DNA from: a virus
Virus record (IMG/VR): IMGVR_UViG_3300020417_000016
Location: 1-35,032 of that record
Strand: one strand, 5' to 3'
Length of the DNA stretch: 35,032 bases
The translations under genes were made by a program, and so were the position numbers. Of this stretch, positions 14,344 to 23,383 are shown piece by piece (position 1 is the first letter of the stretch; every line of letters starts with the position of its first letter). The notes under the pieces are model-generated. The model was not told the origin of the DNA and did not search any database. It worked only from the letters and a program-made list of their open reading frames with translations.

Positions 14344-14733
14344 TCAAGCAGTCTCTGGAAGTAAAAGGGCTTTTGGTTCCATCCAATTAGTCCATACGAC
14401 AGAGGGAGGATCAGGTTCTGGTTGCTGGTTAATCCAGCTCAGAATCCTGTCCTCCCTTTCTGGTGTCCAAAAAACTTGACCTCGATACCAAACAAACCAA
14501 TCAAGGTCGCTTTTTTCAAGATTACATGCTCCACAGGCTCCGATTAGGTTCTTTCGGTCCTGTTTACCTCCTCTCGCACGAGGCACTACATGGTCAAGTG
14601 TCGTTGGATGGTGCCTCCCGCAATACGCACACTCGGGCCACTCATCCAAAATACTTCGTCGAAAACGTTTTCTAGCAGACCTCTTCTGTAAACATTGAAG
14701 ATTGAAGACTAAATCGTTTTCGAAGTCGACCAT
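14344..14733 (-). CDS. HNH endonuclease
   Basis: 129 residues from ATG 14733 (a TTG two codons upstream is a less likely start). Classic HNH: CAYCGRHHPTTLDHVVPRARGG, then NLIGACGACNLEKSD. The two CxxC pairs bind structural zinc and LDH plus the Asn/His residues form the active site. Flanks (RKRFRRSILDEWPE before, DWFVWYRGQVFW after) resemble stand-alone HNH proteins in cyanobacteria and cyanophages. It may be a homing endonuclease or act in packaging; the site beside tail-fibre genes and far from any terminase favours a free-standing mobile type. Confidence 0.88.
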   Translation of the reverse strand: MVDFENDLVFNLQCLQKRSARKRFRRSILDEWPECAYCGRHHPTTLDHVVPRARGGKQDRKNLIGACGACNLEKSDLDWFVWYRGQVFWTPEREDRILSWINQQPEPDPPSVVWTNWMEPKALLLPETA

Positions 14734-14779
14734 AGACAATGGTGCGGCTTGATTAAAGTCTAGTTAGTAATTGATAACT

Positions 14780-17218
14780 TTACCGCGCACGGGAAGTTTT
14801 AAACGGATGTTCAGCAAAAGCAGCATAGATAAGCCTTTGACCGCTCGAGTTTGCATCTACGCCTGCTTGTCGAATTTTGAACCCGTTTGAAAGCAGGTCA
14901 ACGCCAATAGAGAAAGACCCTTGCGCTGATCCATCGAATTCAGCACCACTTGTATTAGCCCTCAAAATTCCATCAGTTTCATTGTATTCAGGTCTACGGT
15001 AGTCAAAAATGTTCCAATTACCTGCATAAGTTTCACTCTTTACCATAACCCAGTTTGGTCTAAAACCGGTGTACACAAACGGACCATTGGTTGAACCGTT
15101 GCCGGTGAACACACCAAAATTGCTAAAACCGTCGACAGGGGCAAAGCAGTAAGCAACATATGTATAACTGCTAGCATTTGTGTCGTTATCAGTTCCAACA
15201 TTAACTACTGAACTTGTAGGTGCGGTGTTGTTCCAAAAAGGGCCGGCATCGGTTGAGCTAACTGCGTTTCCAGAATTTAAATATGCGTATAGTTCTGCTG
15301 GGGTAGCTCCTCCCACGCTGTTCGATGCGTGGTAAACAGCCCAGTTTTGGGTATTGCTGCGAGATTTAACGATTACAAATTCTGGAGTTGCACCCAAACC
15401 ATGGCCGAATGTTGCATTTGAGCCAGTGCCGGTATAGGTAACAATCGAGCACCCAGCAGACGTATTGACGCGGACATTAGTTGTGATGCTGCCGTCAGTG
15501 TTGCTGGCTGTTGACGTTCCACAGTCCCACGTCCAACCAACGTAAGTTCGTCCATTTGTGTTAAAATCACCTCCTGATCCTAAACTAAATCCTGTTGCGC
15601 TAGTGCTTGTAACACCATTTGTGTCGGTATAATCTGCACGAGCTTGGTTAGTCTCCTGAACCTCTGAAATACCTCTAACTGTGTCAACTAATTTGCTATC
15701 AACAGCGTGACTACGTGTTTTTGTCCAGATAATATCAGGATTGAAGTTCAAAGACGAAACCGTCTGAGAGCTACCGTTACCGGTCCACAAAGCGACATCA
15801 AACGCCGTCAAACCATCGGCAATCGTTGGGTCCGGAAAATTCGTTGTGCAGAGTGACTTGTAGCCTGTTGGGATAGAAGAGATTGCAAACTGGCGTTGGC
15901 CGAAATTCCAGTTGCCAGCTTGACCCGATCCAGCACTTTCGCCGCCACCAAAAAAGTATGGACCGCTTGTTAATCCTGTGTACGCAGCAGTGCCGCTATT
16001 TTGAACAATGCCGTTTTTATAGAAATAAATATTTCCACCGTCAGCATCAAACGCTACGCCAATCGTGTCTCCGGCACCGAATGAATCACCGTAGGTAGCG
16101 CCAGTCGCATTATTGTACTTTTTGCCATTATTGTAATAAACGTAGTCGCCAGAACCCTGTCCCAAATAGCCGTTGCTGAGAATTGGATTATTTGTAATGC
16201 CTACGTTTGCGTTACTCGTTGTAAGAGTAAATTCAACGTACCATTTGCCACTTGATACACCTATTGTGCTGACAAAAATTGCATTGTTTGATCCTGAATG
16301 AGATACGTCTAAATTACCATTCGACAGCGTAATGCTCGAACCTTTTTGCAGCGGATTCAACGTCGCATAGTTGCCGCCGTTATTGCCGGACGCTGCTGTG
16401 TAGTTTGTCGGTGTGTCGATCAGGCTGTCGTTATCCTCACCTGCTGTAACTGAAATGTTATTAACCGTCCAATTGTTACCGTTGCCGCTGGTATCAGTTC
16501 CAAGCGCAGAAGCACTGCTGTTATCAGAAAAATTTAGATAAAAACCATTTGTTCCGTACGTCAAATTATCTTTGCAGTCCTTAGGGTTCCAGTTGTTGTC
16601 GGAGTCATATTCGCCGAACTCAGTCGGAGCGAGTCCTTGACCGTCAACAAAATGCATTTCTGCTACATAAATATCTCCCGGTATCTGTGGGCTACCTGCT
16701 GACTGGTTAGCGGCAATAAAGTTATGGGTGTCCCCAAATATAAGCGCAGAACCGTCTTGGCCTGGATACGATGCTGTATTAAAGGCAGTAACCTGCGAAC
16801 CGTTTACGTAAAATTTAATTCGATCGCTAGATGAGGCTTGCGTAGTGTCAAACGCAAGGACAAAATGATACCAAGCTGATGGATCTCTGAAAACCTGAGT
16901 AGTTTCAAAGGTTTGGCCTACGTTGTTCCCACAAGAAATCGTATCGTTAGCTTGAAATTCAATATTGCAGAACGTGTAACTGCCGCCAATGCTTCCATAT
17001 CCAGAAAAAAGTGTATTTCTAAACCCTACTTTTCCGCGTTTAACCCAAAAGGAAAGAGTGCTTTTGGTTGAAGAAGTTGAGCTGGAGAAAGACTTATAAA
17101 GGTTGGCAGTATCATTACTGTTAAAGCGCAAACTACGGTCTACTTGATAACTGCTTCCTCCCGAAGCAACGTTTGCAGCGCCAACGATTGCGGAAGTTAC
17201 ACCGTTAAGAGCTGACAT
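14780..17218 (-). CDS. Tail-fibre adhesin 1: LamG + SPRY + DUF7483-like
   Basis: 812 residues. Residues about 28-210 are a concanavalin/LamG fold (LSFWVKRG, AWYHFVLAFD, IKFYVNGSQV). Residues about 290-450 are SPRY-like (GKWYVEFTLT, GDTIGVAFDADGGNIYFYKNG). The final 330 residues carry repeated strand motifs (GRTYVGWTWD, FGHGLGATPEFVIVKSRS, GPFVYTGFRPNWVMVKS) and end AAFAEHPFKTSRAR, as in many marine phage fibre proteins (DUF7483-type). It probably recognises host surface glycans. The gene follows its partner repeat-fibre gene by 1 base. The adhesin at 19198 is a diverged paralogue that carries an extra internal segment. Confidence 0.8.
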   Translation of the reverse strand: MSALNGVTSAIVGAANVASGGSSYQVDRSLRFNSNDTANLYKSFSSSTSSTKSTLSFWVKRGKVGFRNTLFSGYGSIGGSYTFCNIEFQANDTISCGNNVGQTFETTQVFRDPSAWYHFVLAFDTTQASSSDRIKFYVNGSQVTAFNTASYPGQDGSALIFGDTHNFIAANQSAGSPQIPGDIYVAEMHFVDGQGLAPTEFGEYDSDNNWNPKDCKDNLTYGTNGFYLNFSDNSSASALGTDTSGNGNNWTVNNISVTAGEDNDSLIDTPTNYTAASGNNGGNYATLNPLQKGSSITLSNGNLDVSHSGSNNAIFVSTIGVSSGKWYVEFTLTTSNANVGITNNPILSNGYLGQGSGDYVYYNNGKKYNNATGATYGDSFGAGDTIGVAFDADGGNIYFYKNGIVQNSGTAAYTGLTSGPYFFGGGESAGSGQAGNWNFGQRQFAISSIPTGYKSLCTTNFPDPTIADGLTAFDVALWTGNGSSQTVSSLNFNPDIIWTKTRSHAVDSKLVDTVRGISEVQETNQARADYTDTNGVTSTSATGFSLGSGGDFNTNGRTYVGWTWDCGTSTASNTDGSITTNVRVNTSAGCSIVTYTGTGSNATFGHGLGATPEFVIVKSRSNTQNWAVYHASNSVGGATPAELYAYLNSGNAVSSTDAGPFWNNTAPTSSVVNVGTDNDTNASSYTYVAYCFAPVDGFSNFGVFTGNGSTNGPFVYTGFRPNWVMVKSETYAGNWNIFDYRRPEYNETDGILRANTSGAEFDGSAQGSFSIGVDLLSNGFKIRQAGVDANSSGQRLIYAAFAEHPFKTSRAR

Positions 17219-17219
17219 A

Positions 17220-18008
17220 TCAAACGTTCAGAACGGACGTTGTAATAATGGTACTCGCATCCTGAACGTAGTACAGAAGCGCATCTTGCCCACTAGCGGC
17301 GGTGGTCAAAGTGGGTGCGGTGCCTCCGGCGAACGCGAAAACGGCGTTATAAGCAAGCGTACGAGATCCCGTACCGTCTTGAAGAATATAAATAGCTCCA
17401 GACTGACCGCCACTAGCGTTTGTAGGAGCACCAAGTGTACCGTTTCCGGTCAGGGTCATATCGAAATTATTTGATGATCCAAAATCGAGGGTAATTGTGC
17501 CGCTTTCGAGCCCTTCAGCTTTAATGTCAGAATAAGACTGAGACTGAACGCGAACGTTCCCCGAAATCGGGCCGCCAGTTTTGTCATATTTACCGCTTAC
17601 GTCGGTGAGAGCGGCATTACCAGAAGCTAAAGCAGTAGAAGCGTCGACTAATGCTGCGTTTCCAGATGCAAGTGCGGTGGCTGCATCAACTAAGGCTGCA
17701 TTACCAGAAGCGAGTGCGCCCTCTTCGGCAACCGCAAGAGTTAAAGCTGCGTTACCAGAGGCAAGAGCTTCAGCAGCATCAACAAGAGCCGCGTTTCCTG
17801 AAGCAGAAGCTCCAGTTAAATCTGCAAGAGCAGCATTACCTGAGGCAAGTGCGGTAATTGCAGTTCCGTCATACCCAAGTTCACCGCCAAGTGTATATAA
17901 ACCACTTGGATTACTTATTAGAGTTACACTCGCACCAATAATTCCGTCGCCCGGAGGCAGTTCAGCGAAAGCGCCGCTGACTAAAACAATAGGCTGACGA
18001 TCTGCCAT
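17220..18008 (-). CDS. Repeat-containing tail fibre 1 (ASGNAAL repeats)
   Basis: 262 residues. The N-terminal 45 residues form a beta domain. Residues 48-143 consist of repeats of (A)LASGNAALVDA-type units, likely a trimeric rod. The C-terminal 95 residues are a beta domain with GNGTLGAPTNASGGQ and APTLTTAASG, nearly identical to the C-terminal domain of the fibre at 21948. It lies one base upstream of adhesin 1 on the same strand, so the pair should assemble into one appendage. Confidence 0.8.
   Translation of the reverse strand: MADRQPIVLVSGAFAELPPGDGIIGASVTLISNPSGLYTLGGELGYDGTAITALASGNAALADLTGASASGNAALVDAAEALASGNAALTLAVAEEGALASGNAALVDAATALASGNAALVDASTALASGNAALTDVSGKYDKTGGPISGNVRVQSQSYSDIKAEGLESGTITLDFGSSNNFDMTLTGNGTLGAPTNASGGQSGAIYILQDGTGSRTLAYNAVFAFAGGTAPTLTTAASGQDALLYYVQDASTIITTSVLNV
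17590..17865 (-). repeat. ASGNAAL coding repeat array 1
   Basis: At least six in-frame units of about 11-16 codons encoding ASGNAAL followed by a variable spacer (VDAAEAL, TLAVAEEGAL, VDASTAL). DNA copies differ at third positions, so selection appears to act on the peptide. Array copy number differs slightly from the second fibre. Confidence 0.85.
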
Positions 18009-18038
18009 GACGGAATATTTTAATTACAGTCTAACAAC

Positions 18039-18536
18039 TTAGGTGCTTAAGAAAACAGGACCATCGATCTCTAAGTGAATATCAGACTGAGTAAGAGCCA
18101 TGCCCACAAGGGTCGAAGCTTGGAAACCGCCTGAGAAAGAGATACCTGAAGGTTCAGTTAATGTAACTTGTCCAGGAATGTTGGATAAATAGTAATAACG
18201 CCCAGGAGTTAAAGTGCTCTGGTGTGTGATGTTCTGGCTATCGACGGTAGCGACTTCGTCTGTGACAACAGGAACGGTTGCGCCTGCATTTCCAGAAACT
18301 GTCGTGATACCCACGGCGTACGCTGCGTCAGCAATAGTGCCTGAAGCGGCGGAAGCAGCAAAAATGACCGATCCGCTCACATAAACGACTGAACCAGAGT
18401 CGAGGTTTTCGCCGAGTTCAAAATCGAACGTCGGATTTAACGAAGATGAAATACCAGCGCCGTTAACTAACCAAACCTGAGTGCCTGCTGGCTCATAAGA
18501 CGTATAACGCCTGTTGAAAATGGATCGGTTGGACAC
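18039..18536 (-). CDS. Beta-rich virion protein, 165 aa
   Basis: GTG start. The middle and C-terminal part (LTPGRYYYLSNIPGQVTLTEP, read in shorter blocks, and a final HLEIDGPVFL strand) matches a common pattern in phage fibre or appendage proteins. It lies between the two tail-fibre modules. A similar arrangement appears in the 162-residue protein at 22727, which ends with AVELKRPIFI. Likely a fibre-associated structural protein. Confidence 0.7.
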   Translation of the reverse strand: MSNRSIFNRRYTSYEPAGTQVWLVNGAGISSSLNPTFDFELGENLDSGSVVYVSGSVIFAASAASGTIADAAYAVGITTVSGNAGATVPVVTDEVATVDSQNITHQSTLTPGRYYYLSNIPGQVTLTEPSGISFSGGFQASTLVGMALTQSDIHLEIDGPVFLST

Positions 18537-18546
18537 TGTTTACACC

Positions 18547-19149
18547 TCAGAAACTAATGACGTCGTCACCAAAAGCAGCTGTAATACCAGCAGAAGTGGC
18601 ATTACTTTCGAAGGTGACGCCACTGTCAGAGGTTCCTCCATCAACCGGAGGATCTACTTCTTCTTCAGGCGGTTCCACAACAGGTTGATCAGGGTCAGCA
18701 GGCCAAAATGAATAGTCACTTTCAGCTCCGGACACCGTGACAATATAAGCTTCAAACTCAGTTACAGAAGTTGTTGCAGTAAGAGCAGCGATTTTGGTTT
18801 GAGCAGCTTCGCGAATGCTCTGACGCCATTCTGTCCATCCAGCGGGAACTTCAGCACCGGAGTCGGCTTTACGAACAATCATCCAATCACTTGGAGTGAG
18901 GATTTTATTTGCTGTTTCGTTCGTTGTGTTAGTCCACAGTGTTTTTAAACCGTCTAAATCCTTCGGTAACCCAGGACCCCACCAGAAACGTTGGTCATAA
19001 GCGGGAACCACGGGGTCGGGAACTTCCTCAATGCCAATGGCTTCTTTTTCAGCCAGAGTCGTTAAGCGAAGCCAGTTCGCAGGGTAGTTATAACCGGCGT
19101 GTGAAAACGGACGGTCATACTGCAGTGTTTTTCCGTCGAGAACTAACAC
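18547..19149 (-). CDS. Tail-fibre-associated protein, tail assembly chaperone-like, 200 aa
   Basis: GTG start. The N-terminal 130 residues (FSHAGYNYPANWLRLTTLAE, then YDQRFWWG, PKDLDGLK, LTPSDWMIVRKADSG and a helical IREAAQTKIAAL) follow a pattern seen in marine phage proteins annotated as tail assembly chaperones. The rest is Pro/Glu/Asp-rich (PEEEVDPPVDGG), then a Ser/Thr-rich end. It may assist folding or attachment of the adjacent adhesins. The assignment is from motif memory only. Confidence 0.6.
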   Translation of the reverse strand: MLVLDGKTLQYDRPFSHAGYNYPANWLRLTTLAEKEAIGIEEVPDPVVPAYDQRFWWGPGLPKDLDGLKTLWTNTTNETANKILTPSDWMIVRKADSGAEVPAGWTEWRQSIREAAQTKIAALTATTSVTEFEAYIVTVSGAESDYSFWPADPDQPVVEPPEEEVDPPVDGGTSDSGVTFESNATSAGITAAFGDDVISF

Positions 19150-19197
19150 GGCGACTTTGATTCTTTTATAAGTTAAGTATAACCGTTAAATTAAATC

Positions 19198-21951
19198 TTA
19201 TCGAGCGCGGGCGGTTTTGAAGGGATGCTCAGCAAATGCGGCGTAGATATAACTCGTGCTACTTGCATTCATCTGGCTGTGATCATGTTTTATCTTAAAT
19301 CCGTTAGAAAGTATATCTGTCTGATAAGCAATACCAAGCGCATTGCCCTCCGCGTTTGAAGTATTTGCTTCAAGATCTATTTGGCCTCCGTTATATCCAT
19401 TGCGCTCATCGTCAAGCAGAATCCAGCTTTTTGCAGTATCAACTGACTTAATCAGTAAATATGCGGGCCTAAACCCGGTATACACAAACGGGCCATTAGA
19501 TGAACCGTTTCCGGTGTACGAACCAAACGCGCTATAGCCTGCGACAGGTGCAAAAGCATATAGGACAATATCGCTATTCCAAGCAGCGGTTGGACCGGGC
19601 GGCAAGTAAATTACGGAAGACGTAGGAGTTGTAACGTCATTACTTGAAGCAGCATCAGTTGAATTAAGGCTAAGACGGTTCGCTCCTAGTGACGTATGCC
19701 ATACCACCCATGACGATGCAGTGTCACGATGCTTCCAAATCCACATAGCTGGGGGGACATTAAGTCCATGACCAACTGAATAATTAGAGCTAGTTTGTGC
19801 AGGAGTCGTCGCAGTCAGTACAGAAAATCCAGCAGACGCATTGGCGCGGACACTAGAAGTGATGCTGCCGTCAGTGTTGCTAACCGTTGACGTTCCAGCG
19901 TCCCAGGTCCACGCAACCCAGGTTCCAGATCCATTTGCACCTGTATCAGTACCTAAGCTGAAACCGTCGCTATTAAATGCAGTAACACCAGAGACTGTTT
20001 GTTCAGCAGAAGTACTATTACTGCTTAAGTAATTATTGGCACCTCTAATAATGTCAAACAATCCGTGACTTGAAGCTGCGCTGCGGTGTTTGTACCACAC
20101 AAAATCAGGGCTGTGGTTGATGCCAGAAATGGTTTGAGCGGTTCCGCCATTTCCGTTGTACAAAGTTACACCCATCGCCGTCGAGCCGTCGGCAATCGTT
20201 GGGTCGGCGAGATTCTGTGAGCAGGGTGACAAATGGTCTGTTGGTGGTGTAAAGGCAAACTGGTGTTGGCCGAAGTTAGCCACAAACACTGTTGTGTTAA
20301 CGCTACTGCCAGCCGAAACTGCAGGATGCCATGGTCCAAGCGTTGGGTCAGGATTAAATGCAACGCCTTGACTGACTCCGTTCTTGTAAAAAGTAATAGT
20401 TTTGGTTGCTGAATCTAAATCAAGAGCAACACCAATAATATCTCTGTATGTATAAGTTGCGCCGTAAGGACTGTCTACGCCAGAGGTATTGCCACCCTGT
20501 TTGTAACCAGTAACGCTGTAGTAAGCCATAGCACCAGCGCCGTTCAAGTTGTCGGTTTTTGCTTTGGTGTTTAAAGCAATGCCAATCATCCCAGGCGTAG
20601 TACCGGGTGCTGGATATACTTCCCAATACCACTTACCAGAAGTAAAACCAAACGTAGCTTGGTAGTGTTTATTTCCAGCATTAGTCTCAAGCTCTAGATT
20701 GCCTTCGGAAAAAGTACCGTCGCTTTGGTATAGAGGGTTCCAAGTGCAATAGTTACCGCCGTTATTACCGGAGTCTGCTTCGTAATTTGTCGGTGTATCG
20801 ATCAGGCTGTCAATTGTTACAGGCTCTAATTCTGTATACCCGGTTTGAACCACACCGTTGACTTCAATTGCATAAAGACGTACCACACCATTACCAGGTT
20901 GAGAAATACCGATAATGTTATATACGTCTATTGCAGAGCCAGAATACACACTCTTCCACTCTGCGGTGGTTGAACCAGATCCTATACTCGTGTTGTTATA
21001 TCCATAATTAGAGGTCCCGTACCAATACAACCGAAGACTGGTTACGCCAGTTATAGGTGGATTGAAATGGATTTTGCTTGTAGTTCCGTTGTTATATGTG
21101 CCGTCAGCGTATGTACCTGTGTTTCCGTCGAACGCATTTGCGATGCTACCCCAACCGGTGTTGTCAGGTTTTTTATCTAAAAAAGTTTTAGTGGAAGGGC
21201 CGTAAGTAATATTATTACTCGTCCAATTATTTCCATTACCCGAAGAATCGGTTCCCAGTGCAGAGTTGCTGCTGTTGTCTGCAAACTTCAGATGAAAACC
21301 ATTAGTTCCAAATGTTAAACCAGATGTATCTTTCGGGTTCCAGTTGTCATCGGAGTCGTATGCACCGAAGTCAGATGCTGCAAGTGCTTGACCATCGATA
21401 AAATTTACTTCGGCTAGGTAAAAATTACTTTTAGCGTCTGCGTTTTCAGAAATAGCGCCAATAGTGTGACGAACCCCTTGGTTGATCCCGTAATCTCCAT
21501 TTTGCGATAAAGCGTTTTCTGTTGCCTTAGTTAATTGCTGTCCATTGACATACATCTTAATTTGATCACCTGCACTTGACTGCGTGGAATCAAAAGAAAT
21601 AACTACGTGGTACCAAGCCGAATAATCTCTGAAAACCCCACTACTTTTCGCCCAAAGAGTATTCCAACCAGTGACTCTTAAAGAATCATCGCTTTCAAAT
21701 TCAATAGACGTAAATCCAGTGTCAGACTGAGATGTCCCGCCGCCAAACAGGACACCGCGTGAAGACTTAAATTTTTTTACCCACCCGCTCCAAGTCCACG
21801 TCTTGCGATTACTTGCAGACGACGGAGTTCTATCAAAATGTGTACTGTCAGAAGTGTTAAACCGCAAGCTACGAGTAACTTGAAGGGGTGTAGCCCCACC
21901 AGATTGAGCAGCGGCTGCTTCAAAAAACTGTTGAGCCTGACCAGGAATCAT
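19198..21951 (-). CDS. Tail-fibre adhesin 2: LamG + inserted discoidin-like domain + SPRY + DUF7483-like
   Basis: 917 residues. LamG fold at about 28-195 (WTWSGWVKKF, AWYHVVISFD, IKMYVNGQQL). Residues about 250-375 are absent from adhesin 1 and resemble an F5/8 or discoidin-type carbohydrate-binding domain (ANAFDGNTGTYADG, SLRLYWYG, VVRLYAIEVNG). SPRY-like segment at about 420-570 (GKWYWEVYPA, IIGVALDLD, ITFYKNGV). The C-terminal 330 residues match adhesin 1 and end YAAFAEHPFKTARAR. The start overlaps the upstream fibre gene by 4 bases (ATGA). Host recognition is the likely role; the extra domain may add a binding specificity. Confidence 0.8.
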   Translation of the reverse strand: MIPGQAQQFFEAAAAQSGGATPLQVTRSLRFNTSDSTHFDRTPSSASNRKTWTWSGWVKKFKSSRGVLFGGGTSQSDTGFTSIEFESDDSLRVTGWNTLWAKSSGVFRDYSAWYHVVISFDSTQSSAGDQIKMYVNGQQLTKATENALSQNGDYGINQGVRHTIGAISENADAKSNFYLAEVNFIDGQALAASDFGAYDSDDNWNPKDTSGLTFGTNGFHLKFADNSSNSALGTDSSGNGNNWTSNNITYGPSTKTFLDKKPDNTGWGSIANAFDGNTGTYADGTYNNGTTSKIHFNPPITGVTSLRLYWYGTSNYGYNNTSIGSGSTTAEWKSVYSGSAIDVYNIIGISQPGNGVVRLYAIEVNGVVQTGYTELEPVTIDSLIDTPTNYEADSGNNGGNYCTWNPLYQSDGTFSEGNLELETNAGNKHYQATFGFTSGKWYWEVYPAPGTTPGMIGIALNTKAKTDNLNGAGAMAYYSVTGYKQGGNTSGVDSPYGATYTYRDIIGVALDLDSATKTITFYKNGVSQGVAFNPDPTLGPWHPAVSAGSSVNTTVFVANFGQHQFAFTPPTDHLSPCSQNLADPTIADGSTAMGVTLYNGNGGTAQTISGINHSPDFVWYKHRSAASSHGLFDIIRGANNYLSSNSTSAEQTVSGVTAFNSDGFSLGTDTGANGSGTWVAWTWDAGTSTVSNTDGSITSSVRANASAGFSVLTATTPAQTSSNYSVGHGLNVPPAMWIWKHRDTASSWVVWHTSLGANRLSLNSTDAASSNDVTTPTSSVIYLPPGPTAAWNSDIVLYAFAPVAGYSAFGSYTGNGSSNGPFVYTGFRPAYLLIKSVDTAKSWILLDDERNGYNGGQIDLEANTSNAEGNALGIAYQTDILSNGFKIKHDHSQMNASSTSYIYAAFAEHPFKTARAR

Positions 21952-22724
21952 GACAGATTTAAGACAGCAACGCTTTGAATTTCAGTCGGGGACGAAACAT
22001 AAAACGAGATTACGTCAACCCCGCTCGCAGCCGTAGTGAGAGTCGGTGCGGTGCCTCCGGCAAAACCAAAAACAGCGTTATACGATATGGTTCTCGAACC
22101 AGTGCCATCCTGGCGAATCGTAATAGCGCCACACTGGCCGCCGCTTGCGTTAGTTGGCGCACCTAAAGTGCCGTTTCCGTCGAGAGTAAATTCAAAATTA
22201 TTTGCTGACCCAAAATCTAAAGTGATGGTGCCGTTTCGAACGCCCTGATTACCAACTTCACCAATCGATTGATCCTTGATGGTTACGGTTCCTGTAATAG
22301 GTCCACCCGTCTTGTCGTATTTACCTGAGACGTCAGTAAGTGCTGCGTTACCTGAAGCAAGGGCAGCTGACGCATCAACAATCGCAGCATTACCTGAAGC
22401 AAGTGCTGCAGCAGCGTCAACAAGAGCGGCATTGCCAGAAGCCTGAGCAGCGTTACCTGAAGCAATTGCAAGAGAAATACCTGCGTTACCTGAGGCGAGT
22501 GCTTCTAAAGAATCAGTTAAAGCAGCATTGCCGGAAGCTAGTGCTTCCACAGCGATTTCAAGTGCTGCTCCGCCAGAAGCAGATGGGTGATATCTATTAT
22601 CTAATACGTCAATTCCGATTCGTTTGTTATCGAAAGTTGCGCCCGAAACAGTAACAAGCGCCAGGATATCGCCCGACGCAACGGTCGTTTGAGCTGGGAA
22701 TTGGGATATCTTCTGGCTAGGCAT
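21948..22724 (-). CDS. Repeat-containing tail fibre 2 (ASGNAAL repeats)
   Basis: 258 residues: a beta N-terminus (KISQFPAQTTVASGDILALV) as in virion-attached fibre proteins, an ASGNAAL repeat rod at about residues 52-135, and a C-terminal domain nearly identical to that of fibre 1 (GNGTLGAPTNASGGQ, APTLTTAASG). The stop overlaps the adhesin 2 start. Its N-terminus differs from fibre 1, so the two may attach differently or compete for one socket. Confidence 0.8.
   Translation of the reverse strand: MPSQKISQFPAQTTVASGDILALVTVSGATFDNKRIGIDVLDNRYHPSASGGAALEIAVEALASGNAALTDSLEALASGNAGISLAIASGNAAQASGNAALVDAAAALASGNAAIVDASAALASGNAALTDVSGKYDKTGGPITGTVTIKDQSIGEVGNQGVRNGTITLDFGSANNFEFTLDGNGTLGAPTNASGGQCGAITIRQDGTGSRTISYNAVFGFAGGTAPTLTTAASGVDVISFYVSSPTEIQSVAVLNLS
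22330..22570 (-). repeat. ASGNAAL coding repeat array 2
   Basis: About six in-frame ASGNAAL-type units with variable spacers (TDSLEAL, VDAAAAL, VDASAAL, and a compressed IASGNAAQASGNAAL). This rod matches that of fibre 1 in unit but not in exact copy layout, as expected of tandem paralogues diverging by repeat gain and loss. Confidence 0.85.
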
Positions 22725-22726
22725 AA

Positions 22727-23215
22727 TTAGAGAGCACCTTCTGTGTCAATTCTAAAGCCATCTTCATCTAGGATAGCATCAACAACCAGACCAGATGCGC
22801 TCTCCATAAGAATAATCGAAGTGGTGTTATTAATAAAAATTGGACGTTTAAGTTCAACAGCAACACGATCTGCAGTTAAAGCTGTTCCGATTCGAGTTAA
22901 ATAAAGACCAACAGCAGAAGTATTCTCAACACCAGAAGCAAAAACAGAGTACTCAGCTAACTCACCATCATCAGATGGGTGTAAAAACAGTGCTGTGCCT
23001 GGGGTAAAAGTTGCACTAGGAATAACTGAAACGGAGTCAACATTACATCTAAAACTCTGACCTTCAGTAACTGTATCTTGAGCAACACCAGCGACTGCAG
23101 CTAGTTGTAAATCGCCACCGTCAGCTTGAGCTGGTAAAGCCAGACCAGAAGTGTTGATATAAACTGCCTGACCAGCAGTAATAGTCCCACCTGCAACAAG
23201 ACTGACGATCGCCAT
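22727..23215 (-). CDS. Beta-rich virion protein, 162 aa
   Basis: Starts with MAIVSLVAGGTITAGQAVYI and is strand-rich throughout (AVAGVAQDTVTEGQSFRCNV). Similar phage proteins bind fibre or appendage cores. The last 40 residues form an extension with SIILMESASG. It lies 2 bases from the fibre 2 gene. Possibly analogous to the protein at 18039. No family named. Confidence 0.7.
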   Translation of the reverse strand: MAIVSLVAGGTITAGQAVYINTSGLALPAQADGGDLQLAAVAGVAQDTVTEGQSFRCNVDSVSVIPSATFTPGTALFLHPSDDGELAEYSVFASGVENTSAVGLYLTRIGTALTADRVAVELKRPIFINNTTSIILMESASGLVVDAILDEDGFRIDTEGAL

Positions 23216-23239
23216 TTTTATTTACTATTTACCATCACT

Positions 23240-23359
23240 TTAGCGTCCCTGACCCCGCAATTTTTTCTTACCTTTACGCTTAGGACGAGAGTTAGTTCCT
23301 TGCCCTTGGCAAGTCGTTTTCGGACGTGAAGCGATGTAGTTGCCGTTTTTGGATGCCAT
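23240..23359 (-). CDS. Small basic protein, 39 aa
   Basis: ATG 23359 to TAA 23242-23240. It begins MASKNGNYIASRPKTTCQGQ, continues TNSRPKRKGKKK and ends RGQGR. Charge is strongly positive with a single Cys in TTCQGQG. Tiny proteins with this CQG...RPK...KKK...RGQG order occur in cyanophages, I believe, without known function. It fits the 168-base gap between the two structural genes. Confidence 0.6.
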   Translation of the reverse strand: MASKNGNYIASRPKTTCQGQGTNSRPKRKGKKKLRGQGR

Positions 23360-23383
23360 GAGTTTGGAACGAGCGCCCTGATA

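Noticed and set aside
18547-19197. Promoter in the 48-base gap before the 19149 gene
   Set aside because: The gap is AT-rich with TATAAA-like words, but no -35 element at suitable spacing was found.
17590-22570. Short repeats in fibre genes as CRISPR or mobile-element repeats
   Set aside because: They are in-frame ASGNAAL codon repeats with variable third positions inside coding genes.
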